From Amycolatopsis vancoresmycina (GTDB lineage Bacteria; Actinomycetota; Actinomycetes; Mycobacteriales; Pseudonocardiaceae): a stretch of 64,000 nt of DNA. Below are positions 34,351-43,799 of this stretch, one piece after another (the stretch's first letter is position 1; the number at the start of each line of letters is the position of its first letter). A program made the translations under genes and the position numbers. The notes beneath the pieces are model-generated. The model worked only from the letters and a program-made list of their open reading frames with translations. It did no database searches and was not told where the DNA came from. The stretch lies in the NCBI RefSeq assembly GCF_000716785.1, contig NZ_JNYY01000014.1, positions 310,001-374,000 on the forward strand. The letters are read 5' to 3'.

Positions 34351-35886
34351 ATGTTCGGGATCATCCGGCCGTGCCACCACCGGCTGGCCGCCGGCCTGCA
34401 CGCGGACTGGCAGGCCCACCTGTGCGGGCTCTGCCTCACGCTGCGCGACGAACACGGCCAGCTCGCCCGCGTGGTCACCAACTACGACGGGTTGATCATC
34501 TCGGTACTGGTCGAGGCCCAGACACCCCGCGCGGACGGCCGGCGCGAAGCGGGCCCGTGCCCGTTGCGCGGCATGCGGACGGCGTCGGTCGCCCACGGCG
34601 AAGGAGCCCAGCTGGCGGCGGCGGTGTCGTTGGTGCTGGCGGCGGCGAAGGTCGGCGACCACGTCGAGGACCGCGACGGCGCATTCGCCCGCCGCCCGGT
34701 GGCCGCGGCGGCGCGCCGGGTCGCGGCCCGCTGGGCTTCGCAGGGGCACCGCACGGGCGGCCAGGTGGGCTTCGACACGACGGTGCTGACGGAGGCGGTC
34801 GAAGGGCAAGCTGCCCTGGAGTCGTCGGTGCGCCTCGGCGACTCGCTCCTGCTCGTGACGGAACCGGCCGAGCGCGCAACGGCGGCGGCGTTCGCCCGGA
34901 CGGCGGAGCTGGCGGGACGGCCGGCCAACGTGGCCCCGCTGCGCGAGGCGGGCCGGTTGTTCGGCCGGGTGGCCCACTTGCTGGACGCGGTGGAGGACCA
35001 AGGGGCGGACCTGGCGGCGGGGGCGTGGAACCCGTTGACGGCGACGGGAACGAGCGTGGCGGAGGCCCGGCGGTTGTGCGACGACGCGGTGCTGGGGGTG
35101 GAGCTCGCGTTGCGGGAGGCGCAGTTCGCCCAGCCGGCGTTGGTGCACGCGCTGCTGGTCCACGAGCTGCGGCAGGCGGTGCGGCGCGCCTTCGGCCACG
35201 GTTCCCACGGCCACAGCCCAGCCGGCCTGCGACCCGAGGCCGGCTCGTTCTCCGGCGAAGACCTGCAGGCCGGGCAGTGCCCTGTGCCGTACCAGGGCGC
35301 TTGGCCAGGGGCGCGGCCGGGCGAGCCGGCCGGGCAGCAGCCGCCGCCCGGGTGGATCGGCCCGGGGCCAACGCCGCCGCAGCATCCGCACCAGTCGCCG
35401 CCGGGATGGATCGGGCCGGGACCGGCACCGCAGCAGGGTCCGCCCGGCTGGGGTGGTTCCCCGCGGCCGCACGGGTTCCCGCCGCCGGGGCCGGTTCCGC
35501 CGCCGGGCGCACCCGGTCCGGGCGGTCCTGCCGGTCCGAACGGTCCCGGCGGCCGCGGCCCGGGTGGCCCGGGTGGTCCCGGCGGTCCTGGTGGCCCCGG
35601 TGGTCCGGGCGGCCCCGACGACCCCGGCTCCGGCAAGTCCGGCCCGCATGACGGCAAGGGCGGCGGCCTCTGGTACCCGAAATTCGCCGTCCCCCCGAAG
35701 AAGCGCAACTTCTTCCTCGGCTGCGCCCTCACCCCCTACATGTGCTGCACCTGCCAGTTCTGCTGCCGCGATCCCTATCCTGGCCCGTGGAGCGGAAAAC
35801 CGGTGAGCACGTGCGACGGCTGCGGCGACTGCGGTGGCTGTGACGGTTGTTGCGACTGTTGCAGCTGTTGCGACTGCAGCTGCTGA
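34351..35886 (+). CDS. DUF5685-family protein with Pro/Gly repeats and a cysteine-rich tail
   Basis: About 511 residues. The first 320 match the actinomycete DUF5685 type, starting M-F-G-I-I-R-P-C and with H-L-C-G-L-C-L-T-L-R and T-N-Y-D-G-L-I-I-S. A proline/glycine-rich segment follows, with two P-P-G-W-I-G-P-G-P copies, then a P-G-G collagen-like run. The last 58 residues hold 18 cysteines, in pairs such as C-D-G-C, C-C-D-C-C and C-C-D-C-S-C. No signal peptide or membrane helix is evident. Metal or cluster binding is a guess; the function is unknown. Confidence 0.75.
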   Translation: MFGIIRPCHHRLAAGLHADWQAHLCGLCLTLRDEHGQLARVVTNYDGLIISVLVEAQTPRADGRREAGPCPLRGMRTASVAHGEGAQLAAAVSLVLAAAKVGDHVEDRDGAFARRPVAAAARRVAARWASQGHRTGGQVGFDTTVLTEAVEGQAALESSVRLGDSLLLVTEPAERATAAAFARTAELAGRPANVAPLREAGRLFGRVAHLLDAVEDQGADLAAGAWNPLTATGTSVAEARRLCDDAVLGVELALREAQFAQPALVHALLVHELRQAVRRAFGHGSHGHSPAGLRPEAGSFSGEDLQAGQCPVPYQGAWPGARPGEPAGQQPPPGWIGPGPTPPQHPHQSPPGWIGPGPAPQQGPPGWGGSPRPHGFPPPGPVPPPGAPGPGGPAGPNGPGGRGPGGPGGPGGPGGPGGPGGPDDPGSGKSGPHDGKGGGLWYPKFAVPPKKRNFFLGCALTPYMCCTCQFCCRDPYPGPWSGKPVSTCDGCGDCGGCDGCCDCCSCCDCSC

Positions 35887-35899
35887 GGGGAGCAGGACG

Positions 35900-36511
35900 A
35901 TGACCGAACCGATGGCGGATCTCCACGACCGGGGCCGCGAGAACTTCGCCGGGCTCGTCGAAGGCGGGAAGGCGCGCCTCGACGCCCTCTTCGCCACCGT
36001 CCCGGCGCTCGGCGAGCTGGCCGTCGGCACGGTCTACGGCCACCTGCACGAACGCCCCGCGCTGGACGCCCGCACCCGCGAAGCCGCCACGCTCGCCGCG
36101 ATCGTCGCCGCCGGGATGGTCGGGCCGCCGCTCAGCGTGCACTTCCGCACCGGGCTGGCCTCGGGCCTGTCGCCCGCGGAGGTCTGCGAAGTGGTCGTCC
36201 AGACCGCGGCCTTCGCTGGGTTCCCGCGGGCCGTTTCGGCCGCCGACCAGCTGAACCGCCTCTTCGAAGGGCACGGCCTGCCGATCCCGCCCCCGCCGTC
36301 GCCGCGCGAAGTGGTCCTCGCGCACCTGGCGGCGCCGGACGGCGAGGTCGCCGAGGTGCTGGCGGAGTTCCCGCGCACCGAGGTCCAGGCGACCGGCCCC
36401 GACCGCGTGCTGGTCTCGTGCTTCGGCGACGACGCCGTCCCGGGCGCGGTCCTGCACTGCGCCGTCGACGGCTCCGATGTCACGTCGATCACGGTGTTCC
36501 GCCCCCGCTGA
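35900..36511 (+). CDS. Carboxymuconolactone decarboxylase-family protein
   Basis: About 203 residues, starting 13 bases after the cysteine-tailed gene with a ribosome site GGGGAGCAGG, so the two are co-transcribed. The core has the CMD fold (T-R-E-A-A-T-L-A-A-I-V-A, H-F-R-T-G-L-A-S-G-L, Q-T-A-A-F-A-G-F-P). The redox C-x-x-C of AhpD is absent, so a peroxidase role is unlikely. An extra 60-residue C-terminal SnoaL-like part is present. Function unknown. Confidence 0.75.
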   Translation: MTEPMADLHDRGRENFAGLVEGGKARLDALFATVPALGELAVGTVYGHLHERPALDARTREAATLAAIVAAGMVGPPLSVHFRTGLASGLSPAEVCEVVVQTAAFAGFPRAVSAADQLNRLFEGHGLPIPPPPSPREVVLAHLAAPDGEVAEVLAEFPRTEVQATGPDRVLVSCFGDDAVPGAVLHCAVDGSDVTSITVFRPR

Positions 36512-36527
36512 CCAGGGCCGACGGAAA

Positions 36528-36550
36528 TTGTCGGTGGGTCGGCCTACTCT
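36528..36550 (+). promoter_or_regulatory. RecA-independent DNA-damage promoter of uvrB
   Basis: TTGTCGGTG, eight bases (GGTCGGCC), then TACTCT match the tTGTCRGtg-N8-TAnnnT consensus exactly. The -10 ends seven bases before the GTG start, so the message should be leaderless. Confidence 0.75.
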
Positions 36551-36557
36551 GTCTTAC

Positions 36558-38714
<2,157 letters not shown>

Positions 38715-38877
38715 CACCGGTTCGCCGGGCAGTAGCACCGGGCTCCCGGGCCGCTTCCCCGACCGGAAAGCCGGCCGGGGAAGCGCAAGCGAGGCAACCG
38801 GGAAGCGCAAGGCGAGGGTGCCGCCAGCCAGGACCACCAGCCAGCCCCCACCCTGCATCCCGATCCAAAGCCCCAAC

Positions 38878-38937
38878 ACGGCCAGCGGCACCGGGTCAAG
38901 GCACGCTTTCCCGCCTTGACGCGGTGCTGCTGGCCGT
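38878..38937. terminator. Long bidirectional hairpin downstream of uvrB
   Basis: A 25-bp stem with two mismatches; the inner arms are GTCAAGGC and GCCTTGAC with a 10-base loop. It lies between the convergent uvrB and VOC genes. The rest of 38715-39032 shows GC-rich short repeats (GGGAAGCGCAA twice) and no gene. Confidence 0.75.
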
Positions 38938-39032
38938 AGTCACAATGGCCAATCGGGATGAAGGGCCCACCCAAGGCAAGGGTTCACCCGATCAAGAACG
39001 CCCTTCGGCCGCCAAACTCAAGCCCCCGGAGA

Positions 39033-39422
39033 TCACTCCGGAGCCGGAGCGTTCTCATCCGCCTGAAGCATCCCGAAAACATTCCCCTCAGTATCCTTGC
39101 AATAAGCCAGCCACCCCACCCCGGGAACCGGATTCTTCGGCAAAGCCAAAGTCCCCCCAGCCCGGTTGACCTCTCCCAACGCCCGATCCAAATCCGCCAC
39201 ATCGATCGTGTTCACAAACCCATGCACGGGCGCCGAAGCCTCCGGAGCGGGCCCCTGCCGAGGCAGCAGCCCACCATCGATCCCGGCACCCTCCCCGGTG
39301 GTGATCATCCAGTAAGGCACCTCCCCCCAGCGCTCGAACTTCCATCCGAACACCGCCGTGTAGAACGCCACCGCGCGTTCCGGGTCGCCAGCGTGGATCT
39401 CGAAGTGGACGGGACGAGGCAT
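39033..39422 (-). CDS. VOC-superfamily (glyoxalase/bleomycin resistance-like) protein
   Basis: 129 residues from an ATG seven bases after GAGGAGG. One VOC module: H-F-E-I-H-A-G-D-P-E-R-A-V-A-F-Y near the start, then W-K-F, and D-T-E-G-N-V-F-G-M-L at the end. It could bind a metal through His and Glu. Substrate unknown. Codon use is less GC-biased than its neighbours. Confidence 0.88.
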   Translation of the reverse strand: MPRPVHFEIHAGDPERAVAFYTAVFGWKFERWGEVPYWMITTGEGAGIDGGLLPRQGPAPEASAPVHGFVNTIDVADLDRALGEVNRAGGTLALPKNPVPGVGWLAYCKDTEGNVFGMLQADENAPAPE

Positions 39423-39481
39423 GCGCGCCTCCTCAGGCCGGGCCGTCAGGTGTCGTGAGAGTACGCCCGGCCTGAGAAAAG

Positions 39482-40867
39482 TTACAGCCGTGCCCGCGGT
39501 GTCAGGTCCGCGTCGAAGTCCGGGAAGCCCGCCGGGGCCGAACGGGCCGTCAACGCCGAGACCGGTGGCAAGCCCGCCCACCGCCGGACCGTCGCCGTCG
39601 CCGCCGCGGCCTCGGCCGGGGCCAGCTGGGCGATCTTCGAGCCGTGGTTGCCGCCCTGGACGTAGTAGCGGTACGAGTCGCGGCTGCCGAAACCCAGCTC
39701 GAACGGCTCCGCGCCCCACGGGTCGTTGGAGCCGTACACGAACAGCAGCCGCGTGCCGCGGGACTTCACCCAGAAGTCGATGTCCGGCATCGCCAGGTAG
39801 TCGAAGCGCGGCAGCCGGATCGACGACGGCACGAACGTCTTGGGCTGGTCCGCGCCCGGGTAGCGCAGCAGGTCGCGGAGGTAACCGTCGTACGCCTCGG
39901 GTGACCCCAGCTGGACCGCCGCCTGGTAGTAGTACGGGATGTAGGGCGCCAGGTCCTGGTCGGAGTAGGTGTTGAGGCTCTCCACTTTCTCGTACCAGGC
40001 GTAGACGTCGGCCGCCGGTGCGCCCGGGGCCGGCACCGTCGCGCAGTCCGACTGCTTCTGGTACTGCCAGAACGCGAAGTACGAGTCGATCACCGAGATC
40101 TCGAGGGACTTGTCCGCCGACCCGACGATCGAGAACGTCAGCCCGCGCTGCGCCGCGTCCGCCGCGGCGATCGCGCCGAGCTCGTCACGCCGCTTGAGTG
40201 CGTCACGCTGGATGGCCTTCAACGCGGCCCGGCACGCCGGATCGTTGCCCACCCGCGAGAGGAACCGGTTGTAGACGTCGACCGGGTCGATGACGTCGTT
40301 GGGCGCGACGTACGGGATCGTCGCGTCGACGTCGTCCGGGAAGAAGCGCCGGAAGTACGTCGCGGTCATGCCGCCCTTGCTGCCGCCCGTGGCCAGCCAC
40401 TTGCCCGGGTAGATCGCCTTGAACGCCTGCACCGCGCGGTGCTCGTCCGCGGCGGCCTGCCAGATCGTCAGCTGCTTCGCCCAGTTCTCCGGCTCCGGCC
40501 GCGAAGGCGCGAAGTAGCGGTACTCCATCGAAAGCTGGTTGCCGTCGACGATCTGCGTCGGCTCGGACCGGTTCGGGGTGCTGCCGACGTTGTAGCCGCT
40601 GGTGTAGGCGACCGTCGGGGCGGCGAAGTCCCGGTGCAGCAGGGTGAACCGCTGCTGGAACGTGCCCGCCTCGGGGTGCCGGTGGTCGGCGGGCTGCGTG
40701 TAGGTCAGCTTGAAGAACCGGTACCCGGCCGGTGCCGGGTCCTCCGACACGACGGTCAGCCCCGGGATCCGCTGCAGCTCCGTCTTGATGTCGGGCGCCG
40801 CCGCGGCCGCCGGCGCCAGGCCGGCCAGCGCGAGCAGGACCGCACCGGCGGTGAAAAGTCTGCGCAT
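39482..40867 (-). CDS. Secreted S37-family (PS-10-like) aminopeptidase
   Basis: About 461 residues from an ATG six bases after GGGAGGG. A Sec signal peptide covers residues 1-24 (A-G-L-A-P-A-A-A-A-A-P). The body is an alpha/beta hydrolase with nucleophile Ser in G-G-S-K-G-G-M, Asp in Y-G-S-N-D-P-W-G and His in G-G-N-H-G-S, matching the Streptomyces PS-10 (S37) tripeptidyl aminopeptidase group. It would trim peptides outside the cell. Confidence 0.85.
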   Translation of the reverse strand: MRRLFTAGAVLLALAGLAPAAAAAPDIKTELQRIPGLTVVSEDPAPAGYRFFKLTYTQPADHRHPEAGTFQQRFTLLHRDFAAPTVAYTSGYNVGSTPNRSEPTQIVDGNQLSMEYRYFAPSRPEPENWAKQLTIWQAAADEHRAVQAFKAIYPGKWLATGGSKGGMTATYFRRFFPDDVDATIPYVAPNDVIDPVDVYNRFLSRVGNDPACRAALKAIQRDALKRRDELGAIAAADAAQRGLTFSIVGSADKSLEISVIDSYFAFWQYQKQSDCATVPAPGAPAADVYAWYEKVESLNTYSDQDLAPYIPYYYQAAVQLGSPEAYDGYLRDLLRYPGADQPKTFVPSSIRLPRFDYLAMPDIDFWVKSRGTRLLFVYGSNDPWGAEPFELGFGSRDSYRYYVQGGNHGSKIAQLAPAEAAAATATVRRWAGLPPVSALTARSAPAGFPDFDADLTPRARL

Positions 40868-41102
40868 CGAGCACCCTCCCGGCTCACGAACCCTCCGTGG
40901 GACCCTCACAGAACCGGCCCGGGTCGGCAATCGGCTGTCCGGGCGCAGAATCGGTCAGGATCCGACTTTCGGCGGGTGGCGCGGCGCCGGGGCGGACGTC
41001 CTCCGGCGTGCGCAGTCGCGCGCACCGTGCGAGTTGTCCGGGTGATCGGCGCCACGTTACGGTCCGAACCCGTAGGCACCGGCATCGAGCGAGGGGTCCG
41101 CC

Positions 41103-41606
41103 ATGAAGGTTTCCGACTGCCCTACGACCCAGGTCGAGGTCCGCATCGCCGCGCAGCCGGCCGAGGTCTGGTCCTGGCTGCTGGACGTCGACCTGCCGGC
41201 CCGGTTCTCGAACGAGTTCCAGGGTGGCGGCTGGCTCGAGGGGTCCGAGCCCGGCCTCGGCGCGCAGTTCCGCGGCCGCAACTCCCACCCGGTCGCCGGG
41301 GAGTGGGAGACGGTTTCGACGGTGACGGGGTACGAGCCCGGCCGCCTGTTCGCCTGGGCCGTGATGGACGTGACGAACCCGGCGGCTTCGTGGCGCTTCG
41401 AGCTGATCCCGGACGGCGACGGCACGATCCTGCGCCAGCGGGCCCAGATCGGCCCCGGCCCGTCCAACCTGACGAAGATCATCAGCTCGATGCCCGAGCA
41501 CGAGGAAGAGATCGTCGCGATGCGGCTCGGCGAGCTGCAGGCCAACATGCAGAAGACGGTGGAGGGCATCAAATCCCTCGCCGAGAGCGGCGTGCGCGCC
41601 GCCTAG
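41103..41606 (+). CDS. SRPBCC-family (START-like) protein
   Basis: 167 residues beginning eight bases after GAGGGG. It has the SRPBCC hydrophobic-pocket layout: I-A-A-Q-P-A-E-V-W-S-W-L-L-D at the start, and a long C-terminal helix (L-G-E-L-Q-A-N-M-Q-K-T). Such proteins bind lipids or act as polyketide cyclases. TTGTCC and TACGGT upstream (41030s and 41058) form a weak promoter. Converges on the hydratase gene with a four-base overlap. Confidence 0.8.
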   Translation: MKVSDCPTTQVEVRIAAQPAEVWSWLLDVDLPARFSNEFQGGGWLEGSEPGLGAQFRGRNSHPVAGEWETVSTVTGYEPGRLFAWAVMDVTNPAASWRFELIPDGDGTILRQRAQIGPGPSNLTKIISSMPEHEEEIVAMRLGELQANMQKTVEGIKSLAESGVRAA

Positions 41607-42343
41607 CGCAGCATCCGGTCCACATAGGACTTCACGGCGGCCAGCGCCTCGGCGGACTGCCACATCCGCTCCACCTGCGGGTCGTCCGAGTGGCGGTACT
41701 CGGCGATCCGCTCGTGGAACGGCTGCCGGATCTGGGCCTTCGTGTGGGTGAACGGCTCGGCGGGCAGCTCGCCGAGCCGGGCCGCGACGGCGATCGCCCG
41801 GTCCAGCACCTCCTCCGGGGGTGCCAGCTCGTCGGCCAGCCCGCGGGCCAGGGCTTCCGGGCCGCCCCAGGTTTCACCCGGGTAGGTGAGCGACGGCAGC
41901 CGCGTGGTTCCGTACGCGCAGCGGAGGATCTCCAGGGCCGCCAGCGGGAACGGCACCCCGACCAGCAGCTCGGTCACGCCGATCGTGCCGGCTCCGAGCA
42001 CCCGGTGGTCGCAGGCCGCCGCGAGGACCGCGCCGCCGGCGATGGCGTGGCCGTTCAAGGCCGCCACCACCGGGCGCGGGAAGCCGAACACCGACAGGAA
42101 CGCGTCCGAGAGCAGCGGCAGGAACTCCGCCACGTACGGGGCGCCGCCCTCGTCGATGCGCTTGAGGTCGACGCCCGCGCAGAAGATCCCGCCCGTTCCG
42201 GTGAGCACGACCGCCCGGGCCTGTTCGGCCTCCTCGAGCCGGAGCACCAGCTCGCGGCACGAAGCCGTGTCCAAGGTGTTGCCCCGGCCGTGGTCGATCC
42301 GGAGCACGGCGACGTCGCGGTGGCTGTCCAGGGTGATCGGCAC
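41603..42343 (-). CDS. Enoyl-CoA hydratase/isomerase-family protein
   Basis: 246 residues from a GTG. The crotonase fold is shown by F-C-A-G-V-D-L-K-R-I and the oxyanion loop N-G-H-A-I-A-G-G-A-V-L-A-A-A-C-D. The two glutamates of true hydratases are not clearly in place (the second site reads G-V-T-E-L), so it may act as an isomerase or on another CoA ester. It follows a deazaflavin-type gene 31 bp upstream, which may be in the same transcript. Confidence 0.83.
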   Translation of the reverse strand: MPITLDSHRDVAVLRIDHGRGNTLDTASCRELVLRLEEAEQARAVVLTGTGGIFCAGVDLKRIDEGGAPYVAEFLPLLSDAFLSVFGFPRPVVAALNGHAIAGGAVLAAACDHRVLGAGTIGVTELLVGVPFPLAALEILRCAYGTTRLPSLTYPGETWGGPEALARGLADELAPPEEVLDRAIAVAARLGELPAEPFTHTKAQIRQPFHERIAEYRHSDDPQVERMWQSAEALAAVKSYVDRMLR

Positions 42344-42374
42344 GGCCCGACCGTACCGCGGGGGCGGCGGGCGG

Positions 42375-42848
42375 TCAGGTCCTGACGCTCAACCGGACGA
42401 CGCCGAAGTGCTCCCGGCGGGCCAGCTCGGCGACCTCGTCGAGGGCCGGCAGCCTGCCGAGGGGGAACTTCAGCCCGATCATCCGGGCCGCCCGGCGCAT
42501 GCCCAGCTCGGTCATGCGGTCCAGGTAGATCCGGGCCACCTCGGCCCGGTCCTCGACGAGCACGCCGCGCATCGGGGTCGTCCGGCCGGCGAGCGTCACG
42601 TCGACGTCGGCGCCGCCGCGGAAGTTGAGCCGCCAACCTGCCGGTGTCAGCGCGCAGAGGTCACCGGCGACGCGGTGGGCGGTGACCGGCACGCGGTAGC
42701 GCTGCCCGGTCCGGCGGCCGGTGAAGGCGAGCAGCATGAACTCGCCGACGCCGCGGCCGAGCGGGCTGGGCAGCACCCCGCGCAACACCACGTTCATCGT
42801 CCGCACCAGCGCCGCGGGCGGCTGGTGCCACTCCACTGCGGACGTCAT
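42375..42848 (-). CDS. Nitroreductase/deazaflavin (F420)-dependent oxidoreductase-like protein
   Basis: 157 residues with the split-barrel pattern of the Ddn family: L-L-A-F-T-G-R-R-T-G-Q-R-Y-R-V-P-V-T in the first third, then W-R-L-N-F-R-G-G. These proteins bind F420H2 or haem and reduce various compounds. No F420-biosynthesis gene is present in the window. Cofactor is inferred from family. Confidence 0.75.
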   Translation of the reverse strand: MTSAVEWHQPPAALVRTMNVVLRGVLPSPLGRGVGEFMLLAFTGRRTGQRYRVPVTAHRVAGDLCALTPAGWRLNFRGGADVDVTLAGRTTPMRGVLVEDRAEVARIYLDRMTELGMRRAARMIGLKFPLGRLPALDEVAELARREHFGVVRLSVRT

Positions 42849-42875
42849 CGATGGAGCGTACGCCCGCCGGTGGCG

Positions 42876-43799
42876 TCAGCTGGTGATGTCTTTTTGAGCG
42901 AACCGCCGCCCGGCGAAGAGGAAGAACACCGTCCCGTAGATCGCCGCCGACAGCATCCCGCTCGCCAGGTTGGTCCAGTCGACGTCGGTCGAGATCAGGT
43001 CCATCCAGGAGAACGCGTAGTGCGTCGGCAGGTAGTTGCGGAGGCCCTCCAGCGCGGTGATCTGGTCCAGGATCTGCGACAGGATCGCCACCAGCACCGC
43101 GCCGCCGACCGCGCCGAGCGGGGCGTCGGTCGACACGCTCAGCGCCAGCGCCAGCCCGGCCACCCAGGCCAGCTGCAGGATGATGTACACAGTGGACAGC
43201 GCGATGGCCAGCAGGCTGTCGCCGAAGGACACCGCGTCGCCGGTCGGGCTGATCGCGTCGCCCGCGCCGTACCAGATCACCCCGACGCCGAGCGACACCA
43301 AGGGCAGCAGCACCAGCGCGAACGCCGACAGGAGCCCGGACACGATCGCCTTCTGCCGCAGCACCCGCTGCCGCGGCACCGGCACCGCGAGCAGGTACTT
43401 CAGGCTCGACCACGACGCCTCGCTCGCGATCGTGTCGCCGAAGAACAGCGCCACGATCATCGGCAGCAGGAACGTCCCGGACACGAACAGCGCCAGCACG
43501 ACGAAGTTCGGCGCGGACGCCGTGGCCAGGTCGACGAACCCACCGCTGCGCCGGTTCGGGTTCGACTGCCCGAGTTCGAACGCGATCACCAGGATGAACG
43601 GCAGGATCGCGACGAACCCGAGCAGGAACTGCGTCCGGCGCCGCTTCAGCTGGCGCCGCAGCTCGACGCCGAGCCGCAGCGTCCGCCGCGCCGAATACCC
43701 CTCGACCGCGCCGTCCGGCCCAACCCCGGCGTGCTCGGCCGACGCGAGGTCGCTCAGCTCGTCGAGCGCGTGCGGATCGGTGTGCACACCCTCGCTCAT
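42876..43799 (-). CDS. ABC-2-type transporter permease
   Basis: 307 residues, six membrane helices after a 55-residue cytoplasmic N-terminus. The motif between helices, G-D-T-I-A-S-E-A-S-W-S-S-L-K-Y-L-L-A-V-P-V, is the ABC-2 (NatB/YhaP) coupling segment. It overlaps the stop of the upstream ATPase gene by four bases, so the two make one exporter. Export substrate unknown. Confidence 0.87.
   Translation of the reverse strand: MSEGVHTDPHALDELSDLASAEHAGVGPDGAVEGYSARRTLRLGVELRRQLKRRRTQFLLGFVAILPFILVIAFELGQSNPNRRSGGFVDLATASAPNFVVLALFVSGTFLLPMIVALFFGDTIASEASWSSLKYLLAVPVPRQRVLRQKAIVSGLLSAFALVLLPLVSLGVGVIWYGAGDAISPTGDAVSFGDSLLAIALSTVYIILQLAWVAGLALALSVSTDAPLGAVGGAVLVAILSQILDQITALEGLRNYLPTHYAFSWMDLISTDVDWTNLASGMLSAAIYGTVFFLFAGRRFAQKDITS

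Noticed and set aside
35570..35620. A GGCCCCGGTGGTCC-like tandem run, possible unstable DNA repeat
   Set aside because: It encodes the P-G-G run of the DUF5685 protein in frame, so coding repetition explains it.
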